This document shows, piece by piece, positions 35,549 to 44,689 of a DNA stretch of 64,000 nucleotides. A model generated the notes under the pieces. It did no database searches and was not told the DNA's origin. It worked only from the letters and a program-made list of their open reading frames with translations. Numbering within the stretch: the stretch's first letter is position 1; each line of letters opens with the position of its first letter. The translations under genes were made by a program, and so were the position numbers. The DNA is from Candidatus Altarchaeales archaeon. GTDB lineage: Archaea > Altiarchaeota > Altiarchaeia > IMC4 > SCGC-AAA252-I15. Where the stretch lies: NCBI GenBank assembly GCA_014727915.1, contig WJMO01000006.1:329882-393881 (forward strand). The letters run 5' to 3'.

Positions 35549-36502
35549 TCATTTTTCCATGGACTTCCTCAAATCCTCGAGTTGACGGGTCATTTTCCTC
35601 AGATAGGGGGCTTCTATGTGGCCGTGAAGCTGCTCTGATATCAACTGCTCGACCTCGCATGGGTTTGTTATGCCGAACAGGCAGTACATGCTCCGTACCC
35701 TGGGAGTCTGGACGTACCTGCCCCCAGTAACGCCTCCAGCCACCATGGGACCTCCTCTCGGCCGCCCGGCAACCCCGACCGAGACCGCGGAGAAATCCCC
35801 GCCCATGCCCAACCCGGAGGCTGTTACTGGGATGATGGTCCCAAAGTCGAGCAAACGCCCGATCAGGTTCTGGCTCAAGACTATGTTATTGATCTTGTCA
35901 TAGCTGAGCTCGTTGCGTTTGTGGTCTATGAACTCGACCTCGGTTATTATCCTCTGGTCTGTTATGAAGAAGGTGTGAGCCCTCCGGTAAAGCTCAACGA
36001 ACCCGGACCCTATGATGGAGGAGAGTATGCCGAATTTCATGGCGGACTCCGGGAGCATTCCAAGGAAGGAAGTCACGGCGAGGCTGCCCAAGCCAACAGC
36101 CAGCATGATGAAGACCCACTTGAACTCAATCTTCAGGACGGACACTACCAACGCGCTAAGAACTATTGAAGCAAACCAAAGGCCGGCCTTGGTGTATGAG
36201 TTCGCGTATTCGTCAGCATCTCCCGCAGCATCGTCCACACCCTGCAGGATATCCGTGAAAACTGGGATCTGACGGGTCAGCTCGTTGTCTATCATGGACG
36301 TGAATTGTGCCGCATAGCCTGTGGACGATGTGAGGGGATCGCCGAGGGAGTATACCAGAGTGTCCCCGTAGAATATGAACGCGAGCGATACTACGGCGAT
36401 CCATATCCATAGTAGGTACATGTCATAGAAGGCGAGAAAATGTGGTTTGATAACCTTGAGTATCTTCTCGTCCTCGAAGAGGGCTAGACCGTCGCCTGCC
36501 AT
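35549..36502 (-). CDS. Membrane protein with bacterial PH (DUF304-like) domain
   Basis: A 317-residue protein with four hydrophobic segments (two near 30-50 and 105-125, two near 130-170) and a cytosolic bacterial pleckstrin-homology domain at about 175-245, recognised from TFFITDQRIITEVEFIDHKRNELSYDKINNIVLSQNLIGRLLDFGTI. A Gly/Pro/Arg-rich linker (about 225-260) leads to a helical tail. Function of this group is unknown; PH-domain proteins of this kind are often linked to the cell envelope. It has its own promoter region and lies downstream of the C/D sRNA candidate. Confidence 0.8.
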   Translation of the reverse strand: MAGDGLALFEDEKILKVIKPHFLAFYDMYLLWIWIAVVSLAFIFYGDTLVYSLGDPLTSSTGYAAQFTSMIDNELTRQIPVFTDILQGVDDAAGDADEYANSYTKAGLWFASIVLSALVVSVLKIEFKWVFIMLAVGLGSLAVTSFLGMLPESAMKFGILSSIIGSGFVELYRRAHTFFITDQRIITEVEFIDHKRNELSYDKINNIVLSQNLIGRLLDFGTIIPVTASGLGMGGDFSAVSVGVAGRPRGGPMVAGGVTGGRYVQTPRVRSMYCLFGITNPCEVEQLISEQLHGHIEAPYLRKMTRQLEDLRKSMEK

Positions 36503-36539
36503 CGTTTAAGGATATGGTAGGATAAAAAGAAAAGGGGTT

Positions 36540-36607
36540 TTGCGTCAGAACTCATAAGCTTCGTCACCGGCCGCTTGGGCCTCGGCTCATTTGCTTCATC
36601 ACGTGGA
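36540..36607 (-). ncRNA. Candidate C/D box guide sRNA
   Basis: Read on the minus strand the elements occur in the right order and spacing: box C GTGATGA (36596-36602), a 10-nt guide, D' CCGA (36582-36585), spacer, C' GTGACGA (36561-36567), a 12-nt guide, and box D CTGA (36545-36548). Total about 65 nt, the archaeal norm. A TATA-like GGTAAATAAAC lies about 20-25 bp upstream, overlapping the stop of the preceding gene. D' deviates by one base and the D'-C' spacer (14 nt) is long. I did not find a matching target in the rRNAs by eye. Confidence 0.6.
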
Positions 36608-36630
36608 ATAGAATAGGATTGGGGGTTTAT

Positions 36631-37059
36631 TTACCTTCGCTTTATCCCGTGTAGGCGGGCCCATGTGTGCATCACCCGCACGGCGTCTTCGATGTGGTCA
36701 ACGTCTGTTATGTGCCGGCCCCGGACCATCACAGGGTCTATGAGATTCTCCCTCAGGCATTTCTGGCTGGTTCCCACCAAAACGCTGCTGTTTATCTTGT
36801 AGTCGTCAGAGCCGCGATTTCCCTCCAGTTCAATAAGCTTGGGGGGTGGTGTCGCGTTTATTTCGGCGACTGCCACGGCAAGATTGGACATGTGATCCTT
36901 CAAAGAGCCATCGTCTTCGAAGTGATCGGCTAGTTCCACTTCGCTCGCCTGGTTCGCCGTGCCGGGGAGTGATAGGAATATGGATTCGAATTTGAGAAAG
37001 GTATCATGCATTGAGGGATGCGCGCTGACCTTGGGGGTTTTCGTTTTTTGCCCAGTCAT
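36631..37059 (-). CDS. Hypothetical protein coupled to phosphomannomutase
   Basis: A 142-residue soluble, mostly helical protein with an acidic middle (ELADHFEDDGSLKDHM, about 43-58) and a basic C terminus. No domain recognised. Its ATG overlaps the stop of the phosphomannomutase gene by 4 bp, so it is the last member of an operon with that enzyme and the RHH-nucleotidyltransferase. The segment MSNLAVAVAEINATPPPKLIELEGN is faintly reminiscent of the tandem unknown proteins at 20603-21612, but the similarity is weak. Confidence 0.65.
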   Translation of the reverse strand: MTGQKTKTPKVSAHPSMHDTFLKFESIFLSLPGTANQASEVELADHFEDDGSLKDHMSNLAVAVAEINATPPPKLIELEGNRGSDDYKINSSVLVGTSQKCLRENLIDPVMVRGRHITDVDHIEDAVRVMHTWARLHGIKRR

Positions 37060-38408
37060 ATCTTCCCTTTCAGCACCGGATATTTGTCGAAAACCTCCTG
37101 GAACATGGCCTTCATCTCATCGAGCTTCTCGGGGGTCTTTCCCTCGAACCGGATTATTATCTTGGGCCCGGTGTTGGAGGCGCGCATGAGACCCCACCCG
37201 TCTGGAGTCTGAACCCGGACTCCGTCTACTGTGATGACGTCAAGTCCCTCACGAGACATGAACTCCTTCTTAACCTCTTCCACGAGCTTGAACTTAACCT
37301 CCTCCGGGGCGTCCACCCTTATCTCCGGGGTCGAATGGTATTTGGGTATGGTGTCGACCAACTCGCTGAGCTTCATCCCTGAGTCGGACAACAACTCCAC
37401 CATCCTAGCCGACGCGTATATCCCGTCATCGTAGCCGGGGTAGTTGTCCGCGAAGAAGAAGTGCCCGCTCATCTCCCCAGCTATCAAAGCATTCTCCTCC
37501 TTTATCTTCTTCTTTATGAAGCTGTGGCCTGTCCGGTACATTATCGGCTTTCCGCCGTGGGCTTCTATGTCCTCGAAGAGGGCCTGGCTGCATTTCACCT
37601 CGAATATGATGGATGCGCCAGGGTTTTTCTCGAGTATTCCCCTGCTGAACAAGGCCAACGCCATGTCACCCCGTACTATCCCTCCTTCTTCGGTAACGAA
37701 ACCCGCGCGGTCGCTGTCACCATCGTAGGACAACCCTATGTCAGCGCCCTCGGACCTCACCCTATCTATGAGTTCTTTGAGGTTATCATCTACTGTTGGG
37801 TCGGCTGGGTGGTTGGGGAAGCTGCCGTCAGGATCCTCATAGAGGGTTGTGACCTCGCATCCCAGCTGCTCGAATAGCTTGGGGGCTACCGCACCAGCAG
37901 TCCCGTTGGCGCAGTCCAACACGAGCTTCAGCTTCCTCCCGACGTTGACACGTTCCTTAACAAAATCCAGGTATACCGGTATTACGTCAATTTTCTCATG
38001 GGTTCCTTCGCCCGTCCTGAAGTTGCGCTCCTCGACTGCGTCGCCAAGGGCCTTTATCTCCGGACCGTACAATGTCATCGTCCCGCCACGACAGAGCTTG
38101 AAACCGTTGTATTCCGGGGGGTTATGGCTTCCCGTCACCATTATGCCCCCGTCAAGCGAGAGGTGGTGTATGGTGAAGTAGAGTAGGGGCGTGGGGACCA
38201 CGCCGACGTCTATTACGTGAAGGCCTGTTGACTGCAGTCCTTTTATTAGCGCTTCCGAGAGTGCCGGGGAGCTCAACCGCACATCCCGGCCAACGGCAAC
38301 GGAACCTTCGACTGAGGAACCGAATGCCTTTCCTATGTCGACCGCGACCTCGTCTGTAAGGTCCTTCCCGTATATCCCACGGATGTCATAGGCCCGGTAA
38401 ATGCTCAT
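37056..38408 (-). CDS. Phosphomannomutase/phosphoglucomutase
   Basis: A 450-residue alpha-D-phosphohexomutase interconverting hexose 6- and 1-phosphates. The phosphoserine loop MVTGSHNPPEYNGFK (about 94-108), the Mg2+ loop DGDSDRAGFV (about 238-247), the sugar-specificity loop AGEMSGHFFF (about 317-326) and the phosphate-binding RASNTGPKIIIRFEG (about 412-426) are all present. The GEMSGH motif fits phosphomannomutase or bifunctional enzymes rather than phosphoglucosamine mutase. It follows the nucleotidyltransferase gene by 2 bp, a natural pair: hexose-6-P to hexose-1-P to NDP-hexose. Confidence 0.94.
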   Translation of the reverse strand: MSIYRAYDIRGIYGKDLTDEVAVDIGKAFGSSVEGSVAVGRDVRLSSPALSEALIKGLQSTGLHVIDVGVVPTPLLYFTIHHLSLDGGIMVTGSHNPPEYNGFKLCRGGTMTLYGPEIKALGDAVEERNFRTGEGTHEKIDVIPVYLDFVKERVNVGRKLKLVLDCANGTAGAVAPKLFEQLGCEVTTLYEDPDGSFPNHPADPTVDDNLKELIDRVRSEGADIGLSYDGDSDRAGFVTEEGGIVRGDMALALFSRGILEKNPGASIIFEVKCSQALFEDIEAHGGKPIMYRTGHSFIKKKIKEENALIAGEMSGHFFFADNYPGYDDGIYASARMVELLSDSGMKLSELVDTIPKYHSTPEIRVDAPEEVKFKLVEEVKKEFMSREGLDVITVDGVRVQTPDGWGLMRASNTGPKIIIRFEGKTPEKLDEMKAMFQEVFDKYPVLKGKI

Positions 38409-38410
38409 CT

Positions 38411-39259
38411 TCAGATAATCCCCTTCCAGTTTTTGATGGCCTTCTCATAGGCTTCAGGGGTACCCGTGTCGAACCACTGCCCGTGGAAGGGATAGCCGAA
38501 CAGCTTGCCCTCAGCAGATAGCTTGGGGAAGACATCGGTCTCCATCATGGCCTTGCCCTTCGGTATGTAATCGATAACCTCAGGCTCCAACACATAGACG
38601 CCCGCGTTTATGAGCTTGCTTTCCTCGCCCGCCTTTGGCTTCTCTATAAAACCCACGATGGTATGGCCTGTCAGCCTGGCAACCCCGAATGCTGATGTGT
38701 CATCGACCTGTGTCAACGCTATGGTCGCCGTTGCCTTCTGCTCGGTGTGGAAGCTTATCAGCTGTGAAAGATCTATGTCGCTTAGCACGTCCCCGTTGAA
38801 CATCAGGAAAGGACCGTCAAGGTGCTTCTCAGCCAGCCTAAGGGGCCCGGCAGTGCCGAGTTCCTCCTTTTCCTCGACGTACTGTATGTCCACACCCAAG
38901 TGGCTTCCATCGCCGAAGTGCTCCCTGATCTTCTCTCCCAGGTAGCCCGTGGACATTATGATCTCCCTTATGTCGTATTTCCTGCATAGTTCGATTATGT
39001 GCTGTACGAGCGGCTTGCCCTTCAGGGGTATCATGGGCTTGGGCATCTCATAGGTCAGCGGGCGCATTCGGGTGCCCTTCCCACCCGCGAGTATGACAGC
39101 CTTCCGCACCTTCCGGGACTCCAAGACCCTGGATATCAGTATCTCTATCGCGTGGCTGCGGTTCCTGACGTTGATGCCGTCGACCGTGGAGTCCAACTCC
39201 TTGAGAAGGTCCTTCCTAAGGGTTATCGTAAGCCGCTCCCTACTAGCTTCAGAGACCAT
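38411..39259 (-). CDS. Sugar nucleotidyltransferase with N-terminal ribbon-helix-helix domain
   Basis: A 282-residue fusion. Residues about 8-50 (RLTITLRKDLLKELDSTVDG then NRSHAIEILISRVL) have the beta-strand, helix, NRS turn and helix of a ribbon-helix-helix DNA-binding domain. Residues about 53-282 are a complete nucleotidyltransferase: AVILAGGKGTRMRPLTYEMPKP, the metal-binding FNGDVLSDID, and GVYVLEPEV. It probably makes GDP-mannose or a UDP/dTDP-sugar from the product of the adjacent mutase. The frame is continuous and the true start is at the RHH, with a promoter region shared with hisC 77 bp away. An enzyme that could bind DNA at its own promoter is an attractive but untested idea. Confidence 0.88.
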   Translation of the reverse strand: MVSEASRERLTITLRKDLLKELDSTVDGINVRNRSHAIEILISRVLESRKVRKAVILAGGKGTRMRPLTYEMPKPMIPLKGKPLVQHIIELCRKYDIREIIMSTGYLGEKIREHFGDGSHLGVDIQYVEEKEELGTAGPLRLAEKHLDGPFLMFNGDVLSDIDLSQLISFHTEQKATATIALTQVDDTSAFGVARLTGHTIVGFIEKPKAGEESKLINAGVYVLEPEVIDYIPKGKAMMETDVFPKLSAEGKLFGYPFHGQWFDTGTPEAYEKAIKNWKGII

Positions 39260-39336
39260 AAGTTAACACCATCATACAGGATGCTACAATATATGATAAG
39301 CTAAATATAAAAGGGTAAGGGGAAAAGATAAGGGAT

Positions 39337-40371
39337 ATGAACGTCAGAGAGCGCATGAGGCCCTGGATAGGGGAGATAAGCAACTACGTTCCCGGAGAGT
39401 ACAGGGAAGGGTATGTCAAGCTGGCCAGCAACGAGAACAACTACGGGCCAAGCCCCAAGGTCGTTGAAGCGCTCAGGCAATGGAGCGGCAGGACCCAGAT
39501 CTACCCCTACAGGGGGGAGGAGCTGAGGGAGAAGCTGGCAGAGTACGTAGGCGTGAAAAAGGAGAATATCGTGTGCGGCAACGGCAGCGACGAGCTCATC
39601 GACCTGGTGGTTAAAGCCTTCAAGGGGCCGAACGCAGGAAGCTATCCCTCATTCGCGGAATATCCAATCGTCTCACGGATAAACGGTGAAAAATACACTC
39701 CAGTAAAATTAGAGGATGACTTCGCATTCAACGCGGAGAAATTCCTTGCGGGCGCGGGGGACTGCAACCTAATGTTCCTATGCACCCCCAACAACCCGAC
39801 CGGGCTCTCAATACCGGAAGGAGAGATTATGAAGGTGGTAGAGTCAGGCAAGATTGTGGTCGTGGACGAAGCCTACTACGAGTTCAGCGGAAAGACCGTG
39901 GTAGGGCGGATAAGGGACAACCCGAACATGATAGTGTTGCGGACGATGGCAAAATCATTCGCCCTAGCCGGCCTAAGGATAGGATACGCAGTGGCGGACC
40001 CGGAGGTCATAGAAGCGTTGTTGAAGGTGAAGCCGCCATTCAACGTTAACACACTCGCCGAGGCGGCTGCCATAGCCGCGCTGGACGACATAGAGTACAT
40101 GGAAGAGACAGTCAAGAAGGTGAAGTTGGGCAAGGAGGCCATATACAAGGCGTTGAAGGGCAAGTTCAAGCCTTTGGAGAGCGACAGCAACTTCGTGTTC
40201 GCGGACGTCACCCCCATGACCTCGGAGGAGTTCGCGGAAAAGCTTCTCGAAGCCAGGATAACCGTCAGGAGATTCGGGAAACTGGAGGGATACCCTGGAG
40301 ACTACGTGCGAGTGAACGCTGGAACGGAAGAGGAGAACATGAAGTTCGCGGAAGCTCTTAGTAAGATGTGA
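39337..40371 (+). CDS. hisC: Histidinol-phosphate aminotransferase
   Basis: A 344-residue class II PLP aminotransferase acting on imidazole-acetol phosphate in histidine synthesis. Signature elements: KLASNENNYGPSPKV at the start (about 27-41), CTPNNPTGLSIP (about 149-160), DEAYYEFSG (about 176-184), and the PLP lysine in RTMAKSFALAGLRIGY (about 203-218). Length is normal. It is monocistronic, divergent from the RHH-nucleotidyltransferase, and convergent with the transketolase genes (9 bp). Other Asp/aromatic aminotransferases of this class exist, but the N-terminal motif favours HisC. Confidence 0.93.
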   Translation: MNVRERMRPWIGEISNYVPGEYREGYVKLASNENNYGPSPKVVEALRQWSGRTQIYPYRGEELREKLAEYVGVKKENIVCGNGSDELIDLVVKAFKGPNAGSYPSFAEYPIVSRINGEKYTPVKLEDDFAFNAEKFLAGAGDCNLMFLCTPNNPTGLSIPEGEIMKVVESGKIVVVDEAYYEFSGKTVVGRIRDNPNMIVLRTMAKSFALAGLRIGYAVADPEVIEALLKVKPPFNVNTLAEAAAIAALDDIEYMEETVKKVKLGKEAIYKALKGKFKPLESDSNFVFADVTPMTSEEFAEKLLEARITVRRFGKLEGYPGDYVRVNAGTEEENMKFAEALSKM

Positions 40372-40380
40372 GGAAAAAAC

Positions 40381-41331
40381 TCACTTCTTCATCTTGACAG
40401 CCTCCTCGGCTGCCTTGACTATGTCGGCTGACTTAAGGTTGTACATTTGAAGCAGGTCCTCGGCGGAGCCCGACTTTCCGAAACGGTCCCTTATCCCAAC
40501 ACGCCGCATCGGCGTCGGACAGTCCTCGGCCAATGCTTCAGCCAACGCACTGCCCAAGCCTCCGTGTATGCTATGCTCCTCAACGGAGACTACAGCCCCG
40601 GTTTCCTTAGCTGCTTTGGCGACAAATTCACGGTCAAGAGGTTTGATCGTGTGCATGTTGAGCAGACTGGCGGATATGCCCTTCTTCTTGAGTTCCGCGG
40701 CTGCTTGTATGGCCTCGGAAACCATGTAGCCGCAGGCGAAGATGGAAACGTCAGAGCCTTCGAGCAGCTTTCTGGGCTTGTCGGTGAACTTCCCATAGTC
40801 TTCGAACAAGACAGGGCTCTTCTCCCGGGTCAGCCTCATGTAGATGGGCCCCTCGTATCTCGCGGCAGCCCTTACCATGGCACGGGTCTCAACAGGGTCC
40901 GCGGGAACCTGCACCTTCATCCCAGGTATCACCCTCATCAGGGATAGGTCCTCGATTATCTGATGGCTGCTACCGTCCTTGCCAACGGTTATGCCAGCGT
41001 GGGTAAGCACGATCTTCACGTTCAAGCTGTCATAGGCTATGGTGTTCCTTATCTGCTCCCAACCCCTGCCGGCGCCGAACATGGCGAACGCGCTCGTGAA
41101 AACCGTCTTGCCCGCTAGGGCCAACCCCGCGGACAATCCCATCAGGTTCTGCTCCGCGCAGCCTACGTTGAAGAATCGGTCAGGGTACTCCCTGGCGAAC
41201 ATGATGGTCTGCGTTGAAGAGCTGAGGTCCGCGTCGACCACTACTATGTTCGGGTCTTCCCCTCCCAACTCTACCAAGGTTTCCCCATATGCCTTCCTCG
41301 TGTGCTCCTTGGTATCGCATGTTAGTTTCAT
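40381..41331 (-). CDS. Transketolase, C-terminal subunit
   Basis: A 316-residue second half of a split transketolase, carrying the pyrimidine-binding and C-terminal domains: DADLSSSTQTIMFA, NVGCAEQNLMGLSAGLALAGKTVF (with the catalytic Glu of the Pyr domain), THAGITVGKDGSSHQ and the C-terminal EEHSIHGGLGSALAEAL. It pairs with the N-terminal subunit, whose stop overlaps this start (ATGA at 41328-41331), which is why I choose 41331 over the more upstream in-frame start. The enzyme moves two-carbon units between sugar phosphates and in archaea mainly supplies pentoses and erythrose-4-P. Confidence 0.95.
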   Translation of the reverse strand: MKLTCDTKEHTRKAYGETLVELGGEDPNIVVVDADLSSSTQTIMFAREYPDRFFNVGCAEQNLMGLSAGLALAGKTVFTSAFAMFGAGRGWEQIRNTIAYDSLNVKIVLTHAGITVGKDGSSHQIIEDLSLMRVIPGMKVQVPADPVETRAMVRAAARYEGPIYMRLTREKSPVLFEDYGKFTDKPRKLLEGSDVSIFACGYMVSEAIQAAAELKKKGISASLLNMHTIKPLDREFVAKAAKETGAVVSVEEHSIHGGLGSALAEALAEDCPTPMRRVGIRDRFGKSGSAEDLLQMYNLKSADIVKAAEEAVKMKK

Positions 41332-42158
41332 ACCAGCTCCTTCAACGCCTCGCAAAGTTGTTCCCTGCTCAAAGGCTTACCGTGGAATTCAGCGACGTTC
41401 TCCATGAAAGACACTCCCTTGCCCTTGGTTGTGTTGGCTATTAACACCGTGGGAGAGTCCTTCAGAAGCTCCGCCTCATCCAAGGCGTTTATTATCTCTT
41501 CGAAGTTGTGGCCGTCCACTGTGAGTACATTCCAGCCGAAACCGCTCCACTTGTCGGCGAGAGGCTCGATGGACATTACCTCCTCGGTGCTCCCGTCGAT
41601 CTGAAGGCTGTTACGGTCCACGACGACACATAGGTTGTCAAGCCTGTAATGGGCAGCCGACATCGCAGCCTCCCAGATCTGACCCTCCTGAGACTCCCCA
41701 TCGCCCAATATGACATAGACACGATAGTCCCTCTTGTCCAATTTGCCAGCCAACGCAATCCCGCACGCTACGCTCAACCCCTGACCCAGCGAACCGGTCG
41801 AAACATCCACCCCAGGTATGCTCTTCCGGCAGGGATGGCCTTCAAGGAAGCTGTCCGCATGGCGGAACCTCTTCAGCTCCTTGACAGGAATGTAACCGGA
41901 CTCGGCAAGCACACTGTACAGCGCAGGGGCGGCATGCCCCTTGCTAAGCACGAACCGGTCCCTGTCAACCCATTCCGGGTCAGCAGAGCGGTGGCGCATT
42001 TTGTAGAAATATAGAGTGACAATGACCTCCAAGGCGGACATGGAACCTCCGGGGTGGCCTGACCCCGCCTCTGTTGTCATCTCGAGGATGTGCTTGCGTA
42101 CAGCCTTAGCCTTCGAATTCAAAAGTTTTATAGTGTCCTGGTCCACCATGCCAACCAC
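41328..42158 (-). CDS. Transketolase, N-terminal subunit
   Basis: A 276-residue first half of split transketolase with the thiamine-diphosphate-binding domain: EAGSGHPGGSMSALE (about 31-45), KGHAAPALYS, and the TPP motif GDGESQEGQIWEAAMSAAHYRLDNLCVVVDRN (G-D-G ... N, about 152-183). It heads the two-gene transketolase unit and lies 26 bp after ribulose-phosphate epimerase, so the three pentose-phosphate genes probably form one operon downstream of the nucleotide-sugar genes. Confidence 0.95.
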   Translation of the reverse strand: MVGMVDQDTIKLLNSKAKAVRKHILEMTTEAGSGHPGGSMSALEVIVTLYFYKMRHRSADPEWVDRDRFVLSKGHAAPALYSVLAESGYIPVKELKRFRHADSFLEGHPCRKSIPGVDVSTGSLGQGLSVACGIALAGKLDKRDYRVYVILGDGESQEGQIWEAAMSAAHYRLDNLCVVVDRNSLQIDGSTEEVMSIEPLADKWSGFGWNVLTVDGHNFEEIINALDEAELLKDSPTVLIANTTKGKGVSFMENVAEFHGKPLSREQLCEALKELV

Positions 42159-42184
42159 GCGTGGATAGTATTCGACCTTCTCGG

Positions 42185-42841
42185 TTAAAAATGTTTCCTC
42201 AGCTCCGACACCGCAGATGATATCCCGCGGGGGTGCTTGAATATGTATGATCCCGCCACCAGAACATCAGCCCCAGCCTCTGATATGGACTTGGCCGTGT
42301 CGGCATTTACGCCCCCATCGACTTCCAGTAGGGTTCTGAGCCCTTGGTCGTCTATAACAGACCTGGCAGACCTTATCTTATCCAAGACCTCCACCTTGAA
42401 CTTCTGCCCTCCGAAACCGGGCTCAACACCCATGAACAATAACATATCCAGGTCTCCGATCACCTCCAATACCTTCTCGAGAGGTGTTCCAGGGTTTAGT
42501 GAGACTCCTACCCTGGCGCCCGTCTCAGACACCTTCCTGACCGAGTTCTTAAGGTCCATGCATGCCTCCGCATGTATGGTGATGTAATCGGCGCCGGCAG
42601 ACCTGAAATCCCCAACGTACCTCACAGGGTCGAGTATCATAAGATGAACGTCCAATGTCAAGTCGGTGGCCGGCCTCAAAGACTTCAGAACCGGTATTCC
42701 AACGCTTATGTTTGGCACGAAACACCCGTCCATCACGTCAAAGTGTATCCACTCCACCCCCGCCTCGCCGGCTGCCGCTACCTCCTCCCCCAGGCGGGTG
42801 AAATCCGCCGACAGGATGGAGGCTGCAATGATCTTACCCAT
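42185..42841 (-). CDS. rpe: Ribulose-phosphate 3-epimerase
   Basis: A 218-residue TIM barrel interconverting ribulose-5-P and xylulose-5-P. Metal and catalytic residues are in IAASILSADFTRLG, HFDVMDGCFVPN (about 31-42), LTLDVHLMI (about 58-66), VEPGFGGQKF (about 138-147) and EVDGGVNADTA (about 169-179). The start at 42841 overlaps the upstream epimerase stop region by 8 bp; the in-frame start further upstream is unlikely. Its product pair feeds the transketolase encoded next. Confidence 0.95.
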   Translation of the reverse strand: MGKIIAASILSADFTRLGEEVAAAGEAGVEWIHFDVMDGCFVPNISVGIPVLKSLRPATDLTLDVHLMILDPVRYVGDFRSAGADYITIHAEACMDLKNSVRKVSETGARVGVSLNPGTPLEKVLEVIGDLDMLLFMGVEPGFGGQKFKVEVLDKIRSARSVIDDQGLRTLLEVDGGVNADTAKSISEAGADVLVAGSYIFKHPRGISSAVSELRKHF

Positions 42842-43757
42842 TTCGAACCCACTCCACAGTCTTTGACAAACCATCCCTCAAACCCGTCACAGGCTTCCAG
42901 CCCAGTTCCCCGTCAGCCAACGAGACGTCAAGGTATATGTGCCTGACCTCGCCCGGGACAGTGTCCGAGTGCTCGGGCTCCACGTCAACCCCCATGGCAT
43001 CGATCAGCTCCGCTGTTATGTCGTTCACCGACGTCTCGACACCTGAGCCGATGTTGTAAACCCCTGACTTCCCGCTCTCCCTCAGACCCGCGAGGTTAGC
43101 CCCTGCTATGTCGGCAACGTAGCAGAAGTCCCGCGTCTGGCCGCCGTCGCCGAATATCACGGGAGGCCTGCCCTCATGCAACAGTCCGGCGAATATGGCT
43201 ATCACGCCCGCTTCCCCCAAGGGATCCTGCCTTGGCCCATAGACGTTCCCATACCTGAGTATGTTATAGTCCAGGCCATAGTTTTCAGCGTATAGTTCGA
43301 CGTATTTTTCCCCCGCATACTTGGAAACGCCATATGGGCAGAGGGGGGCTATCGGGTGGCCTTCGCCAACGGGATTTTGCTCAGGCTCGCCGTATACTGC
43401 GCCTCCAGAAGAAGCATAGACTATCCTCTCCACCCCGTTCTTCCTGCAGGACTCCAGCAGGTTGACCGTCCCCATGATGTTTATGCCAGCATCGTATATT
43501 GGGTCCTTAAAGCTTTCCCTTACGTTTATCTGAGCGGCCAAATGCACCACGAAATCCGGCTTCTCCTCCTTGAAGACCTGATCCAGCTTGGACGAGGACA
43601 CGTCCGCCTTATGGAAATGAACTGCGGGGTTTAGGTTCTCGCGTTTTCCTGTTGAGAGATCATCCACTACTGCAACATCGTATCCTTCCTCCAAGAGCAG
43701 GTCCACAGTGTTGCTGCCTATGAACCCAGCACCCCCGGTGACGAGGACCTTACTCAT
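42834..43757 (-). CDS. NAD-dependent sugar-nucleotide epimerase, GalE-like
   Basis: A 307-residue extended short-chain dehydrogenase: NAD-binding GGAGFIGSN (about 7-15), the catalytic YGVSKYAGE (Y-x3-K, about 142-150), and a serine-rich [11 protein letters not shown] before it. It resembles UDP-glucose 4-epimerases and related archaeal enzymes; the exact epimerisation (4-epimerase or other) cannot be settled. It overlaps the UXS-like gene by 4 bp and rpe by 8 bp, in an operon with galU. Confidence 0.88.
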   Translation of the reverse strand: MSKVLVTGGAGFIGSNTVDLLLEEGYDVAVVDDLSTGKRENLNPAVHFHKADVSSSKLDQVFKEEKPDFVVHLAAQINVRESFKDPIYDAGINIMGTVNLLESCRKNGVERIVYASSGGAVYGEPEQNPVGEGHPIAPLCPYGVSKYAGEKYVELYAENYGLDYNILRYGNVYGPRQDPLGEAGVIAIFAGLLHEGRPPVIFGDGGQTRDFCYVADIAGANLAGLRESGKSGVYNIGSGVETSVNDITAELIDAMGVDVEPEHSDTVPGEVRHIYLDVSLADGELGWKPVTGLRDGLSKTVEWVRNG

Positions 43758-44689
43758 GAAACGACCTCTTTGAAGTAGTCGATGGTCTTCGAAAGCCCCT
43801 CCCTCAAATGGACCTTAGGCTTCCAGCCCAGTACCTCCCCCGCAAGGGCGATGTCAGGGCACCTTACCTTGGGGTCGTCCTCGGGCAGGGGCTCGAATCC
43901 TATCTTCGACTTTGAGCCGGTCAATTCTATTATGATCTCAGCCAGCTCCAGCATGTTAAACTCTCCCGGGTTACCGACGTTCACCGGCTCATGGTAGTCG
44001 GATTCCATCAGCTTCAATATGCCCTCTACCTGGTCCGTTATGTAGCAGAAGCTCCTGGTCTGCTTACCATCGCCGAAAACTGACAGGTCCTCTCCCTTGA
44101 GGGCCTGGGATATGAAGGTGGGTACGACACGCCCATCGTCTATGCGCATCCTGGGACCGTAAGTGTTGAATATGCGGACTATCCTCGTGTCTATGGCATG
44201 GGTTCGATGGTATGCCATGACAAGGGCCTCGCTGAACCTCTTAGCCTCGTCATACACCGACCTGGGACCTATGGGGTTCACGTTACCCCAGTAGGACTCC
44301 GGCTGCGGGTGGACCAGCGGGTCACCATAAACTTCGGACGTCGAAGCCTGGAGGTACCGGGAGCCCTTCGCCTTGGCCACGCCCAAAGTGTTCAACGTGC
44401 CAAGCGAATCAACCTTCATCGTCTGTATCGGGAGCTTCTGGTAGTCTATGGGGCTGGCGGGGCACGCAAAATGAAGTATGTAATCTAGGTCGCCTTCGAC
44501 CTCTATGTATTTGCTAACGTCATGCTCTATGAACTCGAAGTCCTTCTCCCCGAGAAGATGGTCTATGTTGCGCATGGAACCAGTAAGCAGATTGTCCATG
44601 CATATGACATGCCATCCCCCGCCCAGAAGCCTGTCGCATAGGTGCGAGCCTATGAAACCCGCGCCGCCCGTGACCAACACCCTCTTCAT
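43754..44689 (-). CDS. UDP-glucuronate decarboxylase (UDP-xylose synthase-like)
   Basis: A 311-residue SDR with [30 protein letters not shown] (a hallmark of UXS, about 74-88), the catalytic [11 protein letters not shown] (about 147-157), [10 protein letters not shown] and [19 protein letters not shown] converts UDP-glucuronate to UDP-xylose with NAD+. Its substrate can be supplied by galU (next gene upstream) and the UDP-glucose dehydrogenase at 46256, so a complete glucose-1-P to UDP-xylose route is present. It overlaps both neighbours by 4 bp. Confidence 0.93.
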   Translation of the reverse strand: MKRVLVTGGAGFIGSHLCDRLLGGGWHVICMDNLLTGSMRNIDHLLGEKDFEFIEHDVSKYIEVEGDLDYILHFACPASPIDYQKLPIQTMKVDSLGTLNTLGVAKAKGSRYLQASTSEVYGDPLVHPQPESYWGNVNPIGPRSVYDEAKRFSEALVMAYHRTHAIDTRIVRIFNTYGPRMRIDDGRVVPTFISQALKGEDLSVFGDGKQTRSFCYITDQVEGILKLMESDYHEPVNVGNPGEFNMLELAEIIIELTGSKSKIGFEPLPEDDPKVRCPDIALAGEVLGWKPKVHLREGLSKTIDYFKEVVS

